The notes under the pieces: generated by a model
Database searches by the model: none
The model's input: the letters and a program-made list of their open reading frames with translations, nothing else
Told to the model about the DNA's origin: nothing
Shown: positions 1-10,590 of the stretch, piece by piece
Layout: the number at the start of each line of letters is the position of its first letter
Position numbering within the stretch: position 1 is the first letter of the stretch
Made by a program: the position numbers and the translations under genes
From: Amoebophrya sp. A120
Taxonomy: Eukaryota; Sar; Dinophyceae; Syndiniales; Amoebophryaceae
Assembly: GCA_905178155.1 (NCBI GenBank)
Contig: CAJINV010000009.1
Span: 2,271,373-2,335,372, forward strand
Direction: 5' to 3'
Length of the DNA stretch: 64,000 nucleotides

Positions 1-246
1 TCTCAAGAACGGTAAACGACATCAAAATCATGGACATGGTGCAGCACGGACCACCGCCTCGGCAGACAAAAAGAGAACCATCGCTGGGAGCCTGCACCCC
101 AGTGGTAGATTCTACTGCCTGAACTCTTGTCTTCAATCCGAAAAAAATGGATGGTAGGAACTCATCTGCTTCATTTATCAAGATCAATAGGGCGCCAAAT
201 TATCAAAGCCAGACTTGCAGCGGGAGACTGGGACGTCCTGACTCTT

Positions 247-951
247 TTACCCATCCAGTAGTCCCAGTTCTTGTTGTGGCGGCAGGCGGGAGAGTGTGAT
301 TTCGAGGCTGCGTGGAAAGATTTCGTTTCTGGACGACCGTCCTCCCGTACGATGGTCCATCTCGCACGAGAACAGGCGCTGCACAAAATTTCCGCCGGTC
401 CGACGACCCTCCGAGCAGTACGTGTCCCGGCCTTGTTGGTCAATCGCACGTCTTTGCTCTGCAGCCGACCTCTTTCTGAAAGCATCCCGCCCTACCAATC
501 GGCTCAAGATGTGGGAGTCGCTCAGTTCACTTGTCCCATACTCGCCGTCAACATAAGCAGGAGCGCCGGCCGCTTCCCCGCCGGCTGTGCTTTTCGATGT
601 TGATGACGATGAAAAGGGGAAAAGCACGGACGACACAGCAGTGCTGCTGGTAGCAGCAGACGATGTCGTGGACGTGCTGACTTTGGATGACGACCGATGT
701 GCTGTTTCGCCTATGCTGCGTCGAACCTCAAACAGCCCCCGTCCGGCGGAGGTGGACGGGCTACCCCTGGCGGGCGGCCGCATTACCGTCCTCGATTTAC
801 TCGCACCCAAAAAGTCCTCGTCAAAGTGGAAGAAGGTCGAGCCGCTCCATTTGGAAGCGGCTGGCCGCGGGTGAACGATCTCCACTTCCCCGCTGTCCAC
901 GATGCACTTGCGCTCGCATTGGTCGAAAAAAAAACAAGACATATTGTTCAA
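247..951 (-). CDS. hypothetical Ser-rich protein, frame uncertain at its 3' end
   Basis: An open frame of about 234 codons on the strand used by every other gene here. I do not recognise it. The N-terminal part has a short Cys motif (FDQCERKCIVDSG) and an acidic/aromatic patch (FFHFDEDFLG), followed by a Ser/Thr-rich stretch. Toward the 3' end a second minus-strand frame (171-485) looks more protein-like, with CSAC followed by spaced His and Cys residues (SHSPACRHNKNWDYW), as in a zinc-binding site. The true product may therefore change frame through an unseen intron near 430-480. No upstream exon was identified between 951 and 1600. The strand is likely right; the exact boundaries are not secure. 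Confidence 0.35.
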   Translation of the reverse strand: MNNMSCFFFDQCERKCIVDSGEVEIVHPRPAASKWSGSTFFHFDEDFLGASKSRTVMRPPARGSPSTSAGRGLFEVRRSIGETAHRSSSKVSTSTTSSAATSSTAVSSVLFPFSSSSTSKSTAGGEAAGAPAYVDGEYGTSELSDSHILSRLVGRDAFRKRSAAEQRRAIDQQGRDTYCSEGRRTGGNFVQRLFSCEMDHRTGGRSSRNEIFPRSLEITLSRLPPQQELGLLDG

Positions 952-1602
952 AGGCTTTTACTTCAAAGGCTTTTATTGCTGTTGCGCTTGTACTATCAAT
1001 ATCATATCAAGCATGCACTACCTCAGACTCTGCATTCAACATTTCCATTTTTTTCCGGCTCACCGGCCCGATGTGGACCATGGGCGTTCTGCTCGTCTTG
1101 TTGCGACCCGAGCTCGCGGCAATGGAAGCAATTATCTATCGGTCGCAATCAGCAAAGCAAGCCAACGTGTTGCTCTCTCCCGAAAATTTCAAAAACTCAA
1201 ACTCACAGCCACCTGTGCCTGTTGATCGATAAGTAGAAGCATCCTCACAGGTGACAAAACAACGTAACACTTTAGGTTTAGATGGGACGCTTTTCTACCC
1301 CTGAAATTGAACAAAGAACCATGTTGTCGGCTATGGTACCACACACAGGGTCTGCCAGCCCCTCACCTCCGGAGTGCTCAACGCGGCAAGTGCAACCAAC
1401 ACGACGAACAAAAACGAAGACGAGACAGAAGGACACAGTGGACTCTATTTCTAGCTTTTGCGATTTGTCCGCCCCGTGTAGGCAAAGAACCCTCCATATG
1501 AAATCAATAGAGCCCCTGCCCAGTGGGACTAGGTCTAGGACAGGAGTACTTACACGACTCGCCAAAAAAATAGAAGCGCTCTGGTCATTTTTTTTGCTGC
1601 CG

Positions 1603-3481
1603 TCACGCCCTTTCCAGCACTGCACAGAAGAAGCCGTCCAAACCCTTGGTTTGGGGCAGCGCATGTTTAGGTTCTTTAGACAAGTACAGCTGGTATTTCT
1701 CACAAAAGAATTCAATCTGTCTTGCGTTTTCCTCTGGCAAAATAGAATTAGTCATGTAAACAATCTTGCCTCCACCGCGGGTGGGAGTTTCAAGAGACGA
1801 CCCATTTGCGGCACTTCCATCCTTCCTCGGCACTCTCGCAGCTCCTCTAGTTGGGGACCTTACGTAAGGGAGGGCCTGGTCAAAGATTTCCCGCTGCCTC
1901 GCAATGTACTGCAAGAGCTTTTCCTCGCTAAAGGTGTACTTCATGTCTGGGTTTTTTCGCAGTGCGCCCGTCCCACTATTCGGCACGTCTAAGACGACCC
2001 AGTCGCACTTCCCCAAAAGTGTTTTGTTACTTGCCGCGAACGAAGACTTCGCTCGATTGAAGTGCAGCAGCGGATGGCCGGGCGGCAAAATTTGGTAGTT
2101 CTTGATTCCAGCCTTGCGAAGCCGCCGCCGCGCCTGCACGAGAGCCGTGTCTTTAACGTCGTGAAGAAACAATGCACCGGAATTTCGCATTTTTGGTCCA
2201 AACACCAGACTTTTGCCGCCCGCGCCCGCACAAAAATCGAGCACCTTTTGCCCGGGCTCGCAATCCACCTCGAGTCCCATCAGTTGCGAGCTCTCGTCCT
2301 GCAACTCGAAGTAGCCAGATCGTTTTTCCTCAAACAAAGCTTCCAGGATGGCCGCTTTCGTTTGAAAATGATGTAGTGTGATACCGAGCGGGCTGTGCTT
2401 CGCCATTTCGATCGTGTTGATCTCCTTCGCGAGAAGCAAATCATACACTTCCTGTCTCGACTTCTTCAGCGGGTTCACGCGCAGAAAGTACGTCGGCTTC
2501 TCGTTCAGAATGCGGCAAAGGTTCTGCGCTTTCTTCACGTGCGGGGCCGAAGCGCTGAGATTTGCCGGTGATGAAGGTGCCGATTGTGAGTAAACTGGCG
2601 TCGTGCGGCTTGATTTGGAGCTGGCAGATGGCCTGCTACTTTTCGTCGCCGCAAAAAGCGACTGTTGTGGAACTTCTTCGGAAGTGACGTCAGTAGCCTG
2701 CGTGGTTGCGCAGTAGTCGAACGGAGCCTCACTGCTCTCGTTATGGAGGCCGTTTCCAGGCCGACTTGATCTGTCATGGATGTTGCCTGGGGTGACGACA
2801 CGAACGTCATCCTCACGTTCTTCCACCTCGTCGCTTGTTTGTGCCGTGGGCGCTAGAGACAAGAAGCTGTTGGCTATGCACGAAAACAAGTAGTCTGGGA
2901 ACCCGCAAATTGCGGCGGGACTGAGTTTCCGCGACGCGAGCTGCTGGTCCTTCCACCGCTTGGACAGAAAGTAGGTTTTCATGCGATTGTGCCACAGGTT
3001 GTTGTTCATAAACTGTCCGCCGACCAGGTCCAGCATCCCCTTATCCAGGAAAAAACACCCATCTTCCCCATCCATTTTTTGCATGACAAATAGTGGAATT
3101 GATGCACGTAATTGGATGGGGATGGATGTTTTTTCCTGGATACCCCTTCCACCGAATCAGTTCATAAAAATGCTCGGAGATGAACCTCCGGTCCTCGCGC
3201 TTAATGCCCTTATGCGCCTTGAAATACCTCCGGAGAAACAAGTCTAGCGGGTAGGCGGAAACTGCTTGATGATGCGTGGTGGTTGATGCAGTCGACGAGG
3301 TTGAGGAGGACGAGCCGCCAGCGGTCAGATTTGGCATCGAAGATGGTGCTGTACGATTTTTATAACTACTGGCGCTTTGCACGTCTAGCATCTTCAGCGC
3401 ATTTTCCAAATGTCTTGCGCGGCTCGCGTTCAGGGAGCCTGTGATCAAACTTGTGGCCGCAGCTGGTGCGGAGGATGCCAT
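1603..3481 (-). CDS. RsmB/NSUN-type RNA (cytosine-5) methyltransferase homologue lacking both signature Cys
   Basis: Two exons, 3481-3143 and 3036-1603, sum to 1773 nt (590 aa) once the 101-bp element at 3042-3142 and one 5-bp repeat are removed. The N-terminal part (LDLFLRRYFKAHKGIKREDR, then HFYELIRW) resembles the helical RsmB/NSUN N-terminal region. SAM motif I is LDFCAGAGGKS, followed by DWVVLDVP, then YMTNSILPEEN and a C-terminal DGFFCAVLER. The family acts on rRNA or tRNA. In active members motif IV reads PCS and motif VI reads TCS; here they read PNS (Asn codon 1978-1980) and TNS (Asn codon 1747-1749). The fold seems intact but m5C catalysis by the known mechanism is doubtful. I chose the ATG at 3481; an in-frame alternative lies at 3520. 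Confidence 0.82.
3042..3142. mobile_element. introner-like hairpin element F in the RsmB/NSUN-like gene (101 bp)
   Basis: Flanked by the direct repeat CCCCT at 3037-3041 and 3143-3147. The ends are inverted repeats of about 30 bp: TATCCAGGAAAAAACA on the left and its complement TGTTTTTTCCTGGATA on the right. The loop holds GCATGACA. Deleting the element and one CCCCT joins IRWKG to MLDLV in frame (339 + 1434 nt). Read through, the host frame hits a stop. In gene orientation a GT lies at the left junction and an AG at the right, but GT-AG splicing there would shift the frame by 2 nt. Confidence 0.85.
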
Positions 3482-3669
3482 TTTGATTTTGATTTGGTCG
3501 CGAGGCGTCTCCTGTAGCAATCAAGTATTTACACTCAGAAAGCAGGATCTTAAATGGAAAGCAAGTTAAACAGTAAATTTTAATTTAAATGCTTAGAAAT
3601 AACAGACGAAAAAAACTTTTTAACGCTACACACGACGCAGCCATCGACCCGCCAGATCTTCACGCCTTC

Positions 3670-4475
3670 TTACTTATCGGCAGGGCAAAACCATGACAAA
3701 ACGAATGCAGCTGAGAAGCAGGACCTGCGATCTTGTTCTTGATCTTTGTCTTTCACTTCCATTCTGTATCTGTTCCTGCACCTGCTCCTGCTCTGTTCGG
3801 AAAATAAAAAACATCGGAGGAGAGGGCAAGGAACCAAGATCCCGCCAACCCTTTTGATGGAGCAAAACTTCTGTTTCTGTATCGATGTGGATCTCCGGAA
3901 TATTGCAGTCGGGCTTCTCCGATCTTGGTGACTTTCGAGAAAACTGTTCTTGCGGTCTGTCACAAAGGTGTAGCCCTGTTGTAGGTAGAGCGGCGACCTG
4001 TCCAGCTCAACTACATCAGGACGGGCAGGGCACGAAGCCAGAAACGCTCATTCTACGGCATTGCCAGTAACTCCAACACGCGTGATCCGCGATCGGGAAC
4101 GCAATCACCGCGTTGCAGCAAAATGTCTAGAATTGTTTTGAAAAAGTTGAAGAAGTGTGTGTCATGTCTAGCATTCCCCAAGCCGGTTTTTGTGGGCCTC
4201 CGCTGCGAGCTGCCTGTGCTACAGTTCGATATCCATGGTGAAGTCGTAATCAATAGTCGGGACGACAGAGGAGATGAACTTCAAGAAGACGAACAAAGCC
4301 AGATCGTGGCGCGGCTGTAGGCCCTGCTCCATCCAATCCCGAATAACCTTCTTCATCACTGCTGCGTGCTGTCATCGTTGAGATAAAAAACTTCCCGCAT
4401 TTATTGTATTTTCGAAGCATTTCGTGATCGGTGCATACAATCATTCGATTAGTACGCAAAAAAAGGTCTTTTGTA
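3670..4475. repeat. duplicated module X: ATG3 last exon plus 3' intergenic DNA
   Basis: About 800 bp closely matching 47827-48637 in the same orientation, beginning TTACTTATCGGCAGGGC in both. It covers the final ATG3 exon and the DNA between ATG3 and the next gene on the minus strand. The intergenic half ends 189 bp 5' of the RsmB/NSUN-like start codon. The other copy ends 58 bp 5' of another methyltransferase gene. Copies differ by scattered substitutions and small indels. Confidence 0.85.
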
Positions 4476-5683
4476 GTAAGTCTAAGTTATGTTCACTTCC
4501 TGTAGACTACCTTGCATGGATGTATGCTGCAGGTTGGCACGGCGGTGAGAGGATGTGGGTCAACCGTGACGGTTTTGCTATGGTACTCTGATAGCACATC
4601 CTGAAAAATCTCCCGGGACTCTAGTGGTCGGCCGTAGATGTCATACCTGCAGTACAAGAGTTGCAATGCGGCTGCGCAAAGGCAGTCGTGATTATATTGG
4701 TATCGCCTTGATTGAATTTATATCAAACCACGCAATTCAAAAGAAAAACGCAGGACTCGTCGATGCCTTACCCGAAGAGCCATAGCCTTGGTGTTTGGTA
4801 GTATTTGTCATATGTTATTGAGAGGTCGTAGGTGCGCAATTTGGTGGACTCCTTTCCGCTGTCCGGGAGTTCAAACCTAAAATCGATTTTGATTTTCGTT
4901 CATTTACAACTACTTAACTTATGCATCATGTGTGCTTTGGCGTATGGTTGGCATGAAATAAAGATCATGATCATGAGCCAAAAGGTGCGAATCAACACGC
5001 TTGTTACCCATCGTTTTCTATGTCGTCATCGTCATCCCCTGCCAGCATGTTATCCAAGTCTCCGAAATCCAGTTTCTCCGCCGCCTTCTGGCCCCCTTTG
5101 CTGCCGGTGGCCCCGGCGCCGCCCGGCTTGTCCTTGTCTTCCGTATCTGGCGGGAGGCACCAGTCTTCTGACATAGACAGTTTCTGCAGACTCGCATCTA
5201 AATCGCGTACCCTCTCGCGGCAACGGACGTTACCTAATATGAGGACGAAGATCTTCATGATGATCATGCCATCTGCACGATGCTACTAGCTGACGTAACG
5301 AGAGCAGGACTTGCTTCTGATTCTATTTCTAGAGGACATCATGATACAGTCCAAAATTTTTTCCCAGGTAAGCAGAACGACGAGGATTAGCACTTACAAG
5401 CAAAGAGATGAAAACCATCAATGCACAAAAATGTGAAATTCATACGCGTGATCAGGTATTGCTTCTCGTCTGGCAGATACCCCGCGCGATTTGCGGGCTT
5501 TCCCTTCTCCCACTGCCAGGACGGGAATTTGTAGCAGAGTTGGTCGCCAGCCTGTAGAAATTCCTGTGGTGTCAAAGTCCCCTCCTCGATGAACTTCGTT
5601 TCCGTCGGTACTGGGGTTACCGCTGCCACTCCGGCTCGCAGCGTGTCCCCGACTTTGTGTGCATACTCAAAGATCGAGTTCAT
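4219..5683 (-). CDS. ATG3: autophagy E2-like conjugating enzyme Atg3
   Basis: Five exons: 5683-5446, 5233-5008, 4876-4772, 4646-4511 and 4368-4219. All introns are GT-AG and in phase; total 855 nt, 284 aa. Atg3 transfers the ubiquitin-like Atg8 to phosphatidylethanolamine. Visible landmarks are the N-terminal amphipathic region ([13 protein letters not shown]), [13 protein letters not shown], a FPSWQWEKG segment, the [16 protein letters not shown] strand, an acidic flexible insert with SEDWCLPPD, then [19 protein letters not shown]. The active-site segment CSIHPC has the HPC cysteine near residue 234, followed by HAAVMKK, FVFLKF and [11 protein letters not shown]. The flexible region is short compared with the human protein. 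The start fits Atg3 N-termini better than the in-frame ATG at 5722. The last exon and exon 3 also occur as stray copies near 48.4 and 46.2 kb. Confidence 0.95.
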
Positions 5684-6921
5684 GTCGTATGCAGCACGAC
5701 GAAGATCTCGACGTCTTCTCACCGACTACTCGAACTACAACTACCGTTCTAGCACCAGCTGTAAGCAATTTTCCGTACCTCCTTGCTCGATGAATCAGAA
5801 TCTAATCGTAAAACAGAATGTTCTTGCCTGGCAAATGTCGCACCGTAGCGCGACACAGCTTGTTCTAATTTCAATGGGGTCGCCGGTTTGCTCCTCGCTC
5901 TTGTTGTAGGCGATTCCAAAGATTCACGACCGGGAGCTAGTGCACAACCTGCACTTCGGGAAGAGTGGCACTCGCACTCCTTGTCCGTGATTCGACGAGG
6001 AGTACGATCTTATTGCTTGTCGTCGTTGCAGGGTGTAGCTGTAGGCGGAGATCAACTCTGGCGGCCCTGGACTGCGACCACTGACGGTCAGAATACCACC
6101 TTCCCTTTTTCTTGTCACCCCGTAGTTCTCCTGTCTCCTGAAGTCAGCAGCTACGACGAGTCTCGAGTCCACTTCGCTTCCTCGGCTTTGCGCAACGCCT
6201 GTAACTTTCAACGACGACTTTAGTACTTTTCGTTCAACAGTTCCAGTTCCAGTTGTCCCACTTACGCGAGGCGTTAATAAATAAGTGGTGCTCGTTCAAT
6301 GCCAGGTTGGACGCGCCCGCCGCTTCTCCTTTTCCACAAGCAAAATCGTTTTCAAAGAACGCTGCGCAACGGCAACCGAAGAGGCAACACGGATCGCAAC
6401 ACCTTGGATCAACACTCACACTAGTTGTAGGTGTAGCATAGGCTGTCGTGATGAGAATGAGAATCTATCCGTCGGTTCTGTGTGAGGAAAGAGGCCAACA
6501 CGCTGCACACTAGATGGAGTAGAAACCAGATTTTTATCCTTCTACTTTCTGTACGTGAAAAAAGGCCGCTTTTTTGAAGAACTGAGGAACAAAATGAAAG
6601 ACGCGACCACACGGACGACCAATTCTTGTGCTCTGCGGTTGAGTGTAAGGTTACTTACACCAGGCATAGATGAGACAGGCGAACATGATGACGTGCCGTG
6701 AGCACGAGCTAAGTCGTCGAAAACCAGCAGCAGCTGCTTTACCTACTTGGCGTGGCCTGTGCGTTCTCGTACTTATGTCGCGATGATTGATATGATTTAA
6801 GCCTACATTGCATCAAAGCGTGCACAGAAGAAATCGGTCGGCTCAACCATGGTCGTAGTTCTTCCTGTTCGTGTGATAGTGATTTGAGAGCAGGTACAAG
6901 CTGCATATCAATTTCATTCAA
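5684..6921. other. intergenic stretch, no gene supported
   Basis: DNA between the ATG3 start and the stop of the GPALPP-like gene. Open frames on both strands are short, overlap each other and carry no recognisable motif. I see no RNA gene or repeat here. Confidence 0.5.
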
Positions 6922-8538
6922 CTACAAGAAGCTGCTCGAGATTTGCGAGCGTCCGAACTTGCCCTTGAGTGCGCCGTCGCCCTCCATCATTTTCGAGAAG
7001 GTTTTCGCGTCGATCTGCTTTTTGGTGTCCAAATCCGTGGTCGGGTCGAACAATTTTCGCGTCTTCACAACTACCTCGCCTTCCCTCGCATTGATCATCT
7101 CCTGCTCGTGCTTTCCCGCCCCCCAGAGGTCGCCGTCGCCCTTCATGCGCTTTTCCGCCAGCTCCCGTCCGCGCTTCAAACTGTCCGCGCCCGAGGTGCC
7201 GTCCCGAACCTGGTCGAAGAGCGACTTCTGCTGGCCGCTGTAGGCCTTCTCGAACGCGTCGAGCTCGCCCTGAGTTCGCTCGATCTCAAACGCGTCCTTC
7301 TTCTCCTGGCGACTGCCGCCAAATAATCCGGCGAGCGCGTCGGACATGTCCGCACCCGCAAGCCAGGCGGGCTGGTCGGGCTCGTTTTTGTTGTCCTCCT
7401 TCGGTTTCTTCCGAGAAATCACCATATCCGACGGCGGCCTCGCCGGCCCAATCCCGCTGGCCTTCGCCGCGGCGCTGCTCGCGGTGGCGTTCTGCTCAGC
7501 TTGAGCAGCTGTGTCATGCTCATGTTCTTGCAGTTGACCGTCACCAGCCACTGCACTGCCCGTTGAGGACGCCGCAGAAAGGAGCAACGCTTGCCCCGGA
7601 GGTGGGTTTGCGTTTGTGGGCGAACTTCTCGGACTCTTCACGATCTTCTTCAGTTCTTCGCGTTTCTTCTCCTCTTTCTCCTTGTATTGTTTCCTTAATC
7701 CGACCGCGATTTCCCCGACGCAGGGCCCGACCAGGTGGTCCCAGTACATGTACGTTTCTGCGATCAGATGCCGCTCCCAGCCGCCCTTCGTCCGGTTCGC
7801 ACCCTGGTGCGTCTGCATGCCCGGCTCGTCGTTGCCCTGCGTCATTTTCAGACCCTGGAAAAGATGGCGGAGCTTCTTCTTCTTTGCGGGATTCGTCAAC
7901 CCATCTAGGCTCACACTCTGCCCGTCGTCGATCGCTGTGAACAGAGACTTCAGGTCGGACACGATGCGGTCCAAGATCTTCGGCGTTTCCTTCTCGTAGC
8001 CCTGATCTTCCAACTCTTCCTGTCCGTTGGTAAGGAGGTAGTGGAGTAACCGCTTCATATTTGGAACATCCAAGTAGTACGTCGCCGCTGCGCGCACCAG
8101 CTTCTCGATCTTCTTCGGCGCCACGAGTTCCATCAGTGCGTCGTCGTGGTGGTGCTTTGGCTTTTCTTGATGTTCCTTTTTAGCTTTCTTCTTCTTTTTT
8201 TTCTTCTTTTTCTTTTTGTCCTCAGAACTGCTGCTGTCATTGTCGTCCGATGAGTTATTGGCCTTGGCGTCACTATCGGAATTATCGGAACTGTCGTCAT
8301 CCGACCCCTTCTGTCGCTGCTTGTGCTTGCGCGACTTCTTGTCTTTTTTCTTTGTTTTCTTGTCTTTTTTCTTCACCTTCTTGTCCTTCTTACTCTTCTT
8401 GGAAGATTTCTCCTCGCCATTTTCGTCGCTCTTATTCTTTTCCACGTCGGCACGGCTTTCATTCTCGTTGTCGCTCTGGCTGCCGTCCTCGTCAGAGGAA
8501 CTGTCGTCCTCCTTTCGCTTTTTCTTCCCGTCGCCCAT
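6922..8538 (-). CDS. GPALPP/DUF3752-like nuclear protein with Lys/Asp/Ser-rich N-terminus
   Basis: A single-exon frame of 538 codons. Residues 1-135 are alternating Lys and Asp/Ser tracts typical of disordered nuclear proteins. A conserved-looking block at about 138-330 includes AATYYLDVPNMKRLLHYLL and ERHLIAETYMYWDHLVGP. Near residue 385 there is GIGPARPPSD, a variant of the GPALPP motif. The C-terminus (KLFDPTTDLD, then FGRSQ and a final FL) matches the expected end of DUF3752 proteins. The role of that family is poorly known; a link to RNA or chromatin processes is only inferred. The middle block is unfamiliar. The start (MGDGKKKRKED) is the first ATG of a frame with clear coding bias. No intron is needed. 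Confidence 0.6.
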   Translation of the reverse strand: MGDGKKKRKEDDSSSDEDGSQSDNENESRADVEKNKSDENGEEKSSKKSKKDKKVKKKDKKTKKKDKKSRKHKQRQKGSDDDSSDNSDSDAKANNSSDDNDSSSSEDKKKKKKKKKKKAKKEHQEKPKHHHDDALMELVAPKKIEKLVRAAATYYLDVPNMKRLLHYLLTNGQEELEDQGYEKETPKILDRIVSDLKSLFTAIDDGQSVSLDGLTNPAKKKKLRHLFQGLKMTQGNDEPGMQTHQGANRTKGGWERHLIAETYMYWDHLVGPCVGEIAVGLRKQYKEKEEKKREELKKIVKSPRSSPTNANPPPGQALLLSAASSTGSAVAGDGQLQEHEHDTAAQAEQNATASSAAAKASGIGPARPPSDMVISRKKPKEDNKNEPDQPAWLAGADMSDALAGLFGGSRQEKKDAFEIERTQGELDAFEKAYSGQQKSLFDQVRDGTSGADSLKRGRELAEKRMKGDGDLWGAGKHEQEMINAREGEVVVKTRKLFDPTTDLDTKKQIDAKTFSKMMEGDGALKGKFGRSQISSSFL

Positions 8539-8821
8539 ATTGACAGCAATGTGGCTTAGTAAACTAGTATCGATCTGTATCTACTGATTTAGAGTTGCAG
8601 CTCCACCCAAAGTACGCAGTCGATACTTCTTCAAGTGCTCGCGTTCGTTCAAAAAGTGAGACAACGAGGTCAAGCTAGCGAAAGTAATGCTAATGGCCTG
8701 GCGTCAGAAGGTCTGGCTAGAAAACTTGTTGGAGTTGGAGGTGTTCCGCGCAAGGGCGTCTTTCTGCCCCGCAACGAAAACTCTGAAAACAAAACTTGAG
8801 CTTCGCAATGCAAAAAAAGTG

Positions 8822-9138
8822 AAAGCGTCTCAATGTTGGATGTAAAAAGTGATTGGTCTAAGACGCGGAGGCACGGGGGCACGTTTTAATTTGTGATTTC
8901 GTCTCTGGGTGTCAACGCGAGCTCTTCAACGTGCATGTGCGTGTGCGTCCTCTAGATGGACGGTGCTGGAACAACGCTGATCAGTGTGGAGCAAACATGA
9001 AAGTGGATGATCACTTCCGTCGCCCAGTCAATGTCGCAGTTTTTTGGACTCAAAAGGAGGTAGCAATACCCGAAGGTTGCTGCTTTTTTGATTTATTTGC
9101 ATCAATTAAGAGAATCATTTTTTGAGGCGTAGTTCGGG
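8822..9138. repeat. dispersed repeat R1, copy 1
   Basis: Diverged match of about 300 bp to 24234-24531, same orientation. Shared blocks include AAGACGCGGAGGCACGGG, CCTCTAGATGGACGGTG, CGCTGATCAGTGTGGAGCAA and CTTCCGTCGCCCAGTCAATG. No open frame is conserved between copies. Both lie 5' of a minus-strand gene. Confidence 0.8.
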
Positions 9139-9221
9139 TGGGGTTTACAAGAATTTGCATTTTTAGCGATCACTCTTCACAAGGTTTTTTTCAGTTTGCT
9201 ACTTCTGCTGCTACGATTCTA

Positions 9222-9263
9222 GTATGATCCTTTCCCAGCTGGCGATGAAAAAAGTTTTCTTCT
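9222..9263. repeat. 40-bp sequence found three times (copy 1)
   Basis: ATGATCCTTTCCCAGCT and the following GCGATGAAAAAAGTTTTCTT recur at 10339-10379 and 11551-11592. The third copy encodes the C-terminus of the gene ending at 11548. Copies 1 and 2 also share about 20 bp upstream (CTGCTGCTACGATTCTAGT), so the first two are closest. They look like stray copies of a gene's 3' end. Confidence 0.75.
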
Positions 9264-9420
9264 GCTCTTATGTTCTCAGACACCCACGGAGCAGCCTGCG
9301 CCCGCAGGATCCCTGAAATTCAATCACGGACGTGGGGCCAGCTTCTTTTGCGTGGTGTGCAAACTTGACGCAGAGCCTCCAGCTGAAGACTCGCGCTTTC
9401 GCGTGTTTGCTTTCAGTCGA

Positions 9421-9745
9421 GGTGTTACACATTTGGAAAAAAAAGCGGCAACCTCTTGCGCAAAATCACCCACATTTTGACCCTCCCTTGAGGGCTGGCC
9501 AAAGTTGCACTTTTTGGTGTGTAACACAGCAGTTTTTTTGCGAACCCCCACGGCCTTCTGCGACTTACTGTGTTACACATTTCAAAAAGTATCAAGGTTC
9601 CGCTCGGGGAGAAAAATATCGAAGTTGGTTTCCGCCCGGTGAAAAAAGTGTTACACATGGAAAAAAAAGTGATACAGTTGCTATTTTTTCTGGCCTTGCT
9701 TTGACCCCTCAAAAAAATACAGTGTGTATCACTTTTTTTTGCAAT
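9421..9745. repeat. cluster of GTGTTACACA inverted repeats with A/T runs
   Basis: GTGTTACACA or its complement TGTGTAACAC recurs near 9422, 9519, 9570 and 9649, mostly beside A-runs. A clear hairpin is formed by AAAAAAAAGTGATACA (about 9661) and TGTATCACTTTTTTTT (about 9724), with a loop of roughly 45-50 bp. No coding frame is evident. It could be a remnant of a small hairpin transposon. Confidence 0.6.
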
Positions 9746-10370
9746 CCGGGTGGAAAGTTGGCATTCGGGACAGGGCGTCGATTTGGCCAGGAAAGGGCAA
9801 ATTACGTAGAGCCATCATGACCACGATGGGAAGGAAAAGGCTGGCACTGCAAACGCGCCCGCTCGTCGCGTCAAATGCCAGCGAGCGCTGTTCTGCACTT
9901 TTCGCTCCCGTGCGTGTCGCCGTTGCGCAAGTCGGCCTGGAGGCGTCAAAAACGGTCGCTGCGGTTCATCAGATTTGCAACTAAGTGAAACAGCAGGCAT
10001 TGTCCATCACAAGGTCGAAAGCATCGCTTTGACCTTGGCCCGCTCTATTGTTTCGCTGAGACATTCTGCCGCCGCCCGGTCTATCAGTCACTGTAGTTCT
10101 CAATCAGGTCCGCGACATGTAGCAGCTTGCCTTCTTAGCTATTCCAGTGAACTGAAGCAGCCGCAGCTACGTGGAGGCCTCCTTTTTGCCTGACACGAAA
10201 ATGAAAACGCAATAGGCATGACAGGTAGCCGCGGCTCGAAAAAAGTTCTAGCCTGCCCTTGAAAAAATACGCTATTTTCGATGTCGTGTGTAACTGTAAC
10301 ACTTTTTTCCTTCGATATCTGCTGCTACGATTCTAGTATGATCCTTTCCCAGCTCGCGATGAAAAAAGTT

Positions 10371-10590
10371 TTCTTCTAGAAACTGAGTTCCTAGAAGAAA
10401 ACGCAGCTTCTTCTTCTAGAAGAAGCTGCGTCCTCTTCTAGAAGAAAACGCGAAGTTTTGTCTTCTTCTATGAGGCTGGTCTTCCTGTAGAAGACACAGC
10501 TTTTTTTCTTCTAGAAGACGCAGCTTCTAGAAGAAGCTGCTTCTTCTTCTAGAAGAAGCTGTGTCTTCTCCCTAGAAGACAAAGCAGATC
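10371..10590. repeat. imperfect array of TTCTAGAA palindromes
   Basis: About 220 bp in which the palindrome TTCTAGAAGAAGCTG and its complement recur many times at irregular spacing of 20-40 bp. Each unit is self-complementary and neighbouring units pair with one another, so the block can fold into many alternative hairpins. No frame is conserved. It begins directly after copy 2 of the 40-bp repeat. Confidence 0.75.

Noticed and set aside
687-1236. Two overlapping plus-strand frames of about 180 codons
   Set aside because: They overlap each other and the minus-strand frame, are Arg/Ser/Pro-rich without motifs, and oppose the strand of all supported genes.
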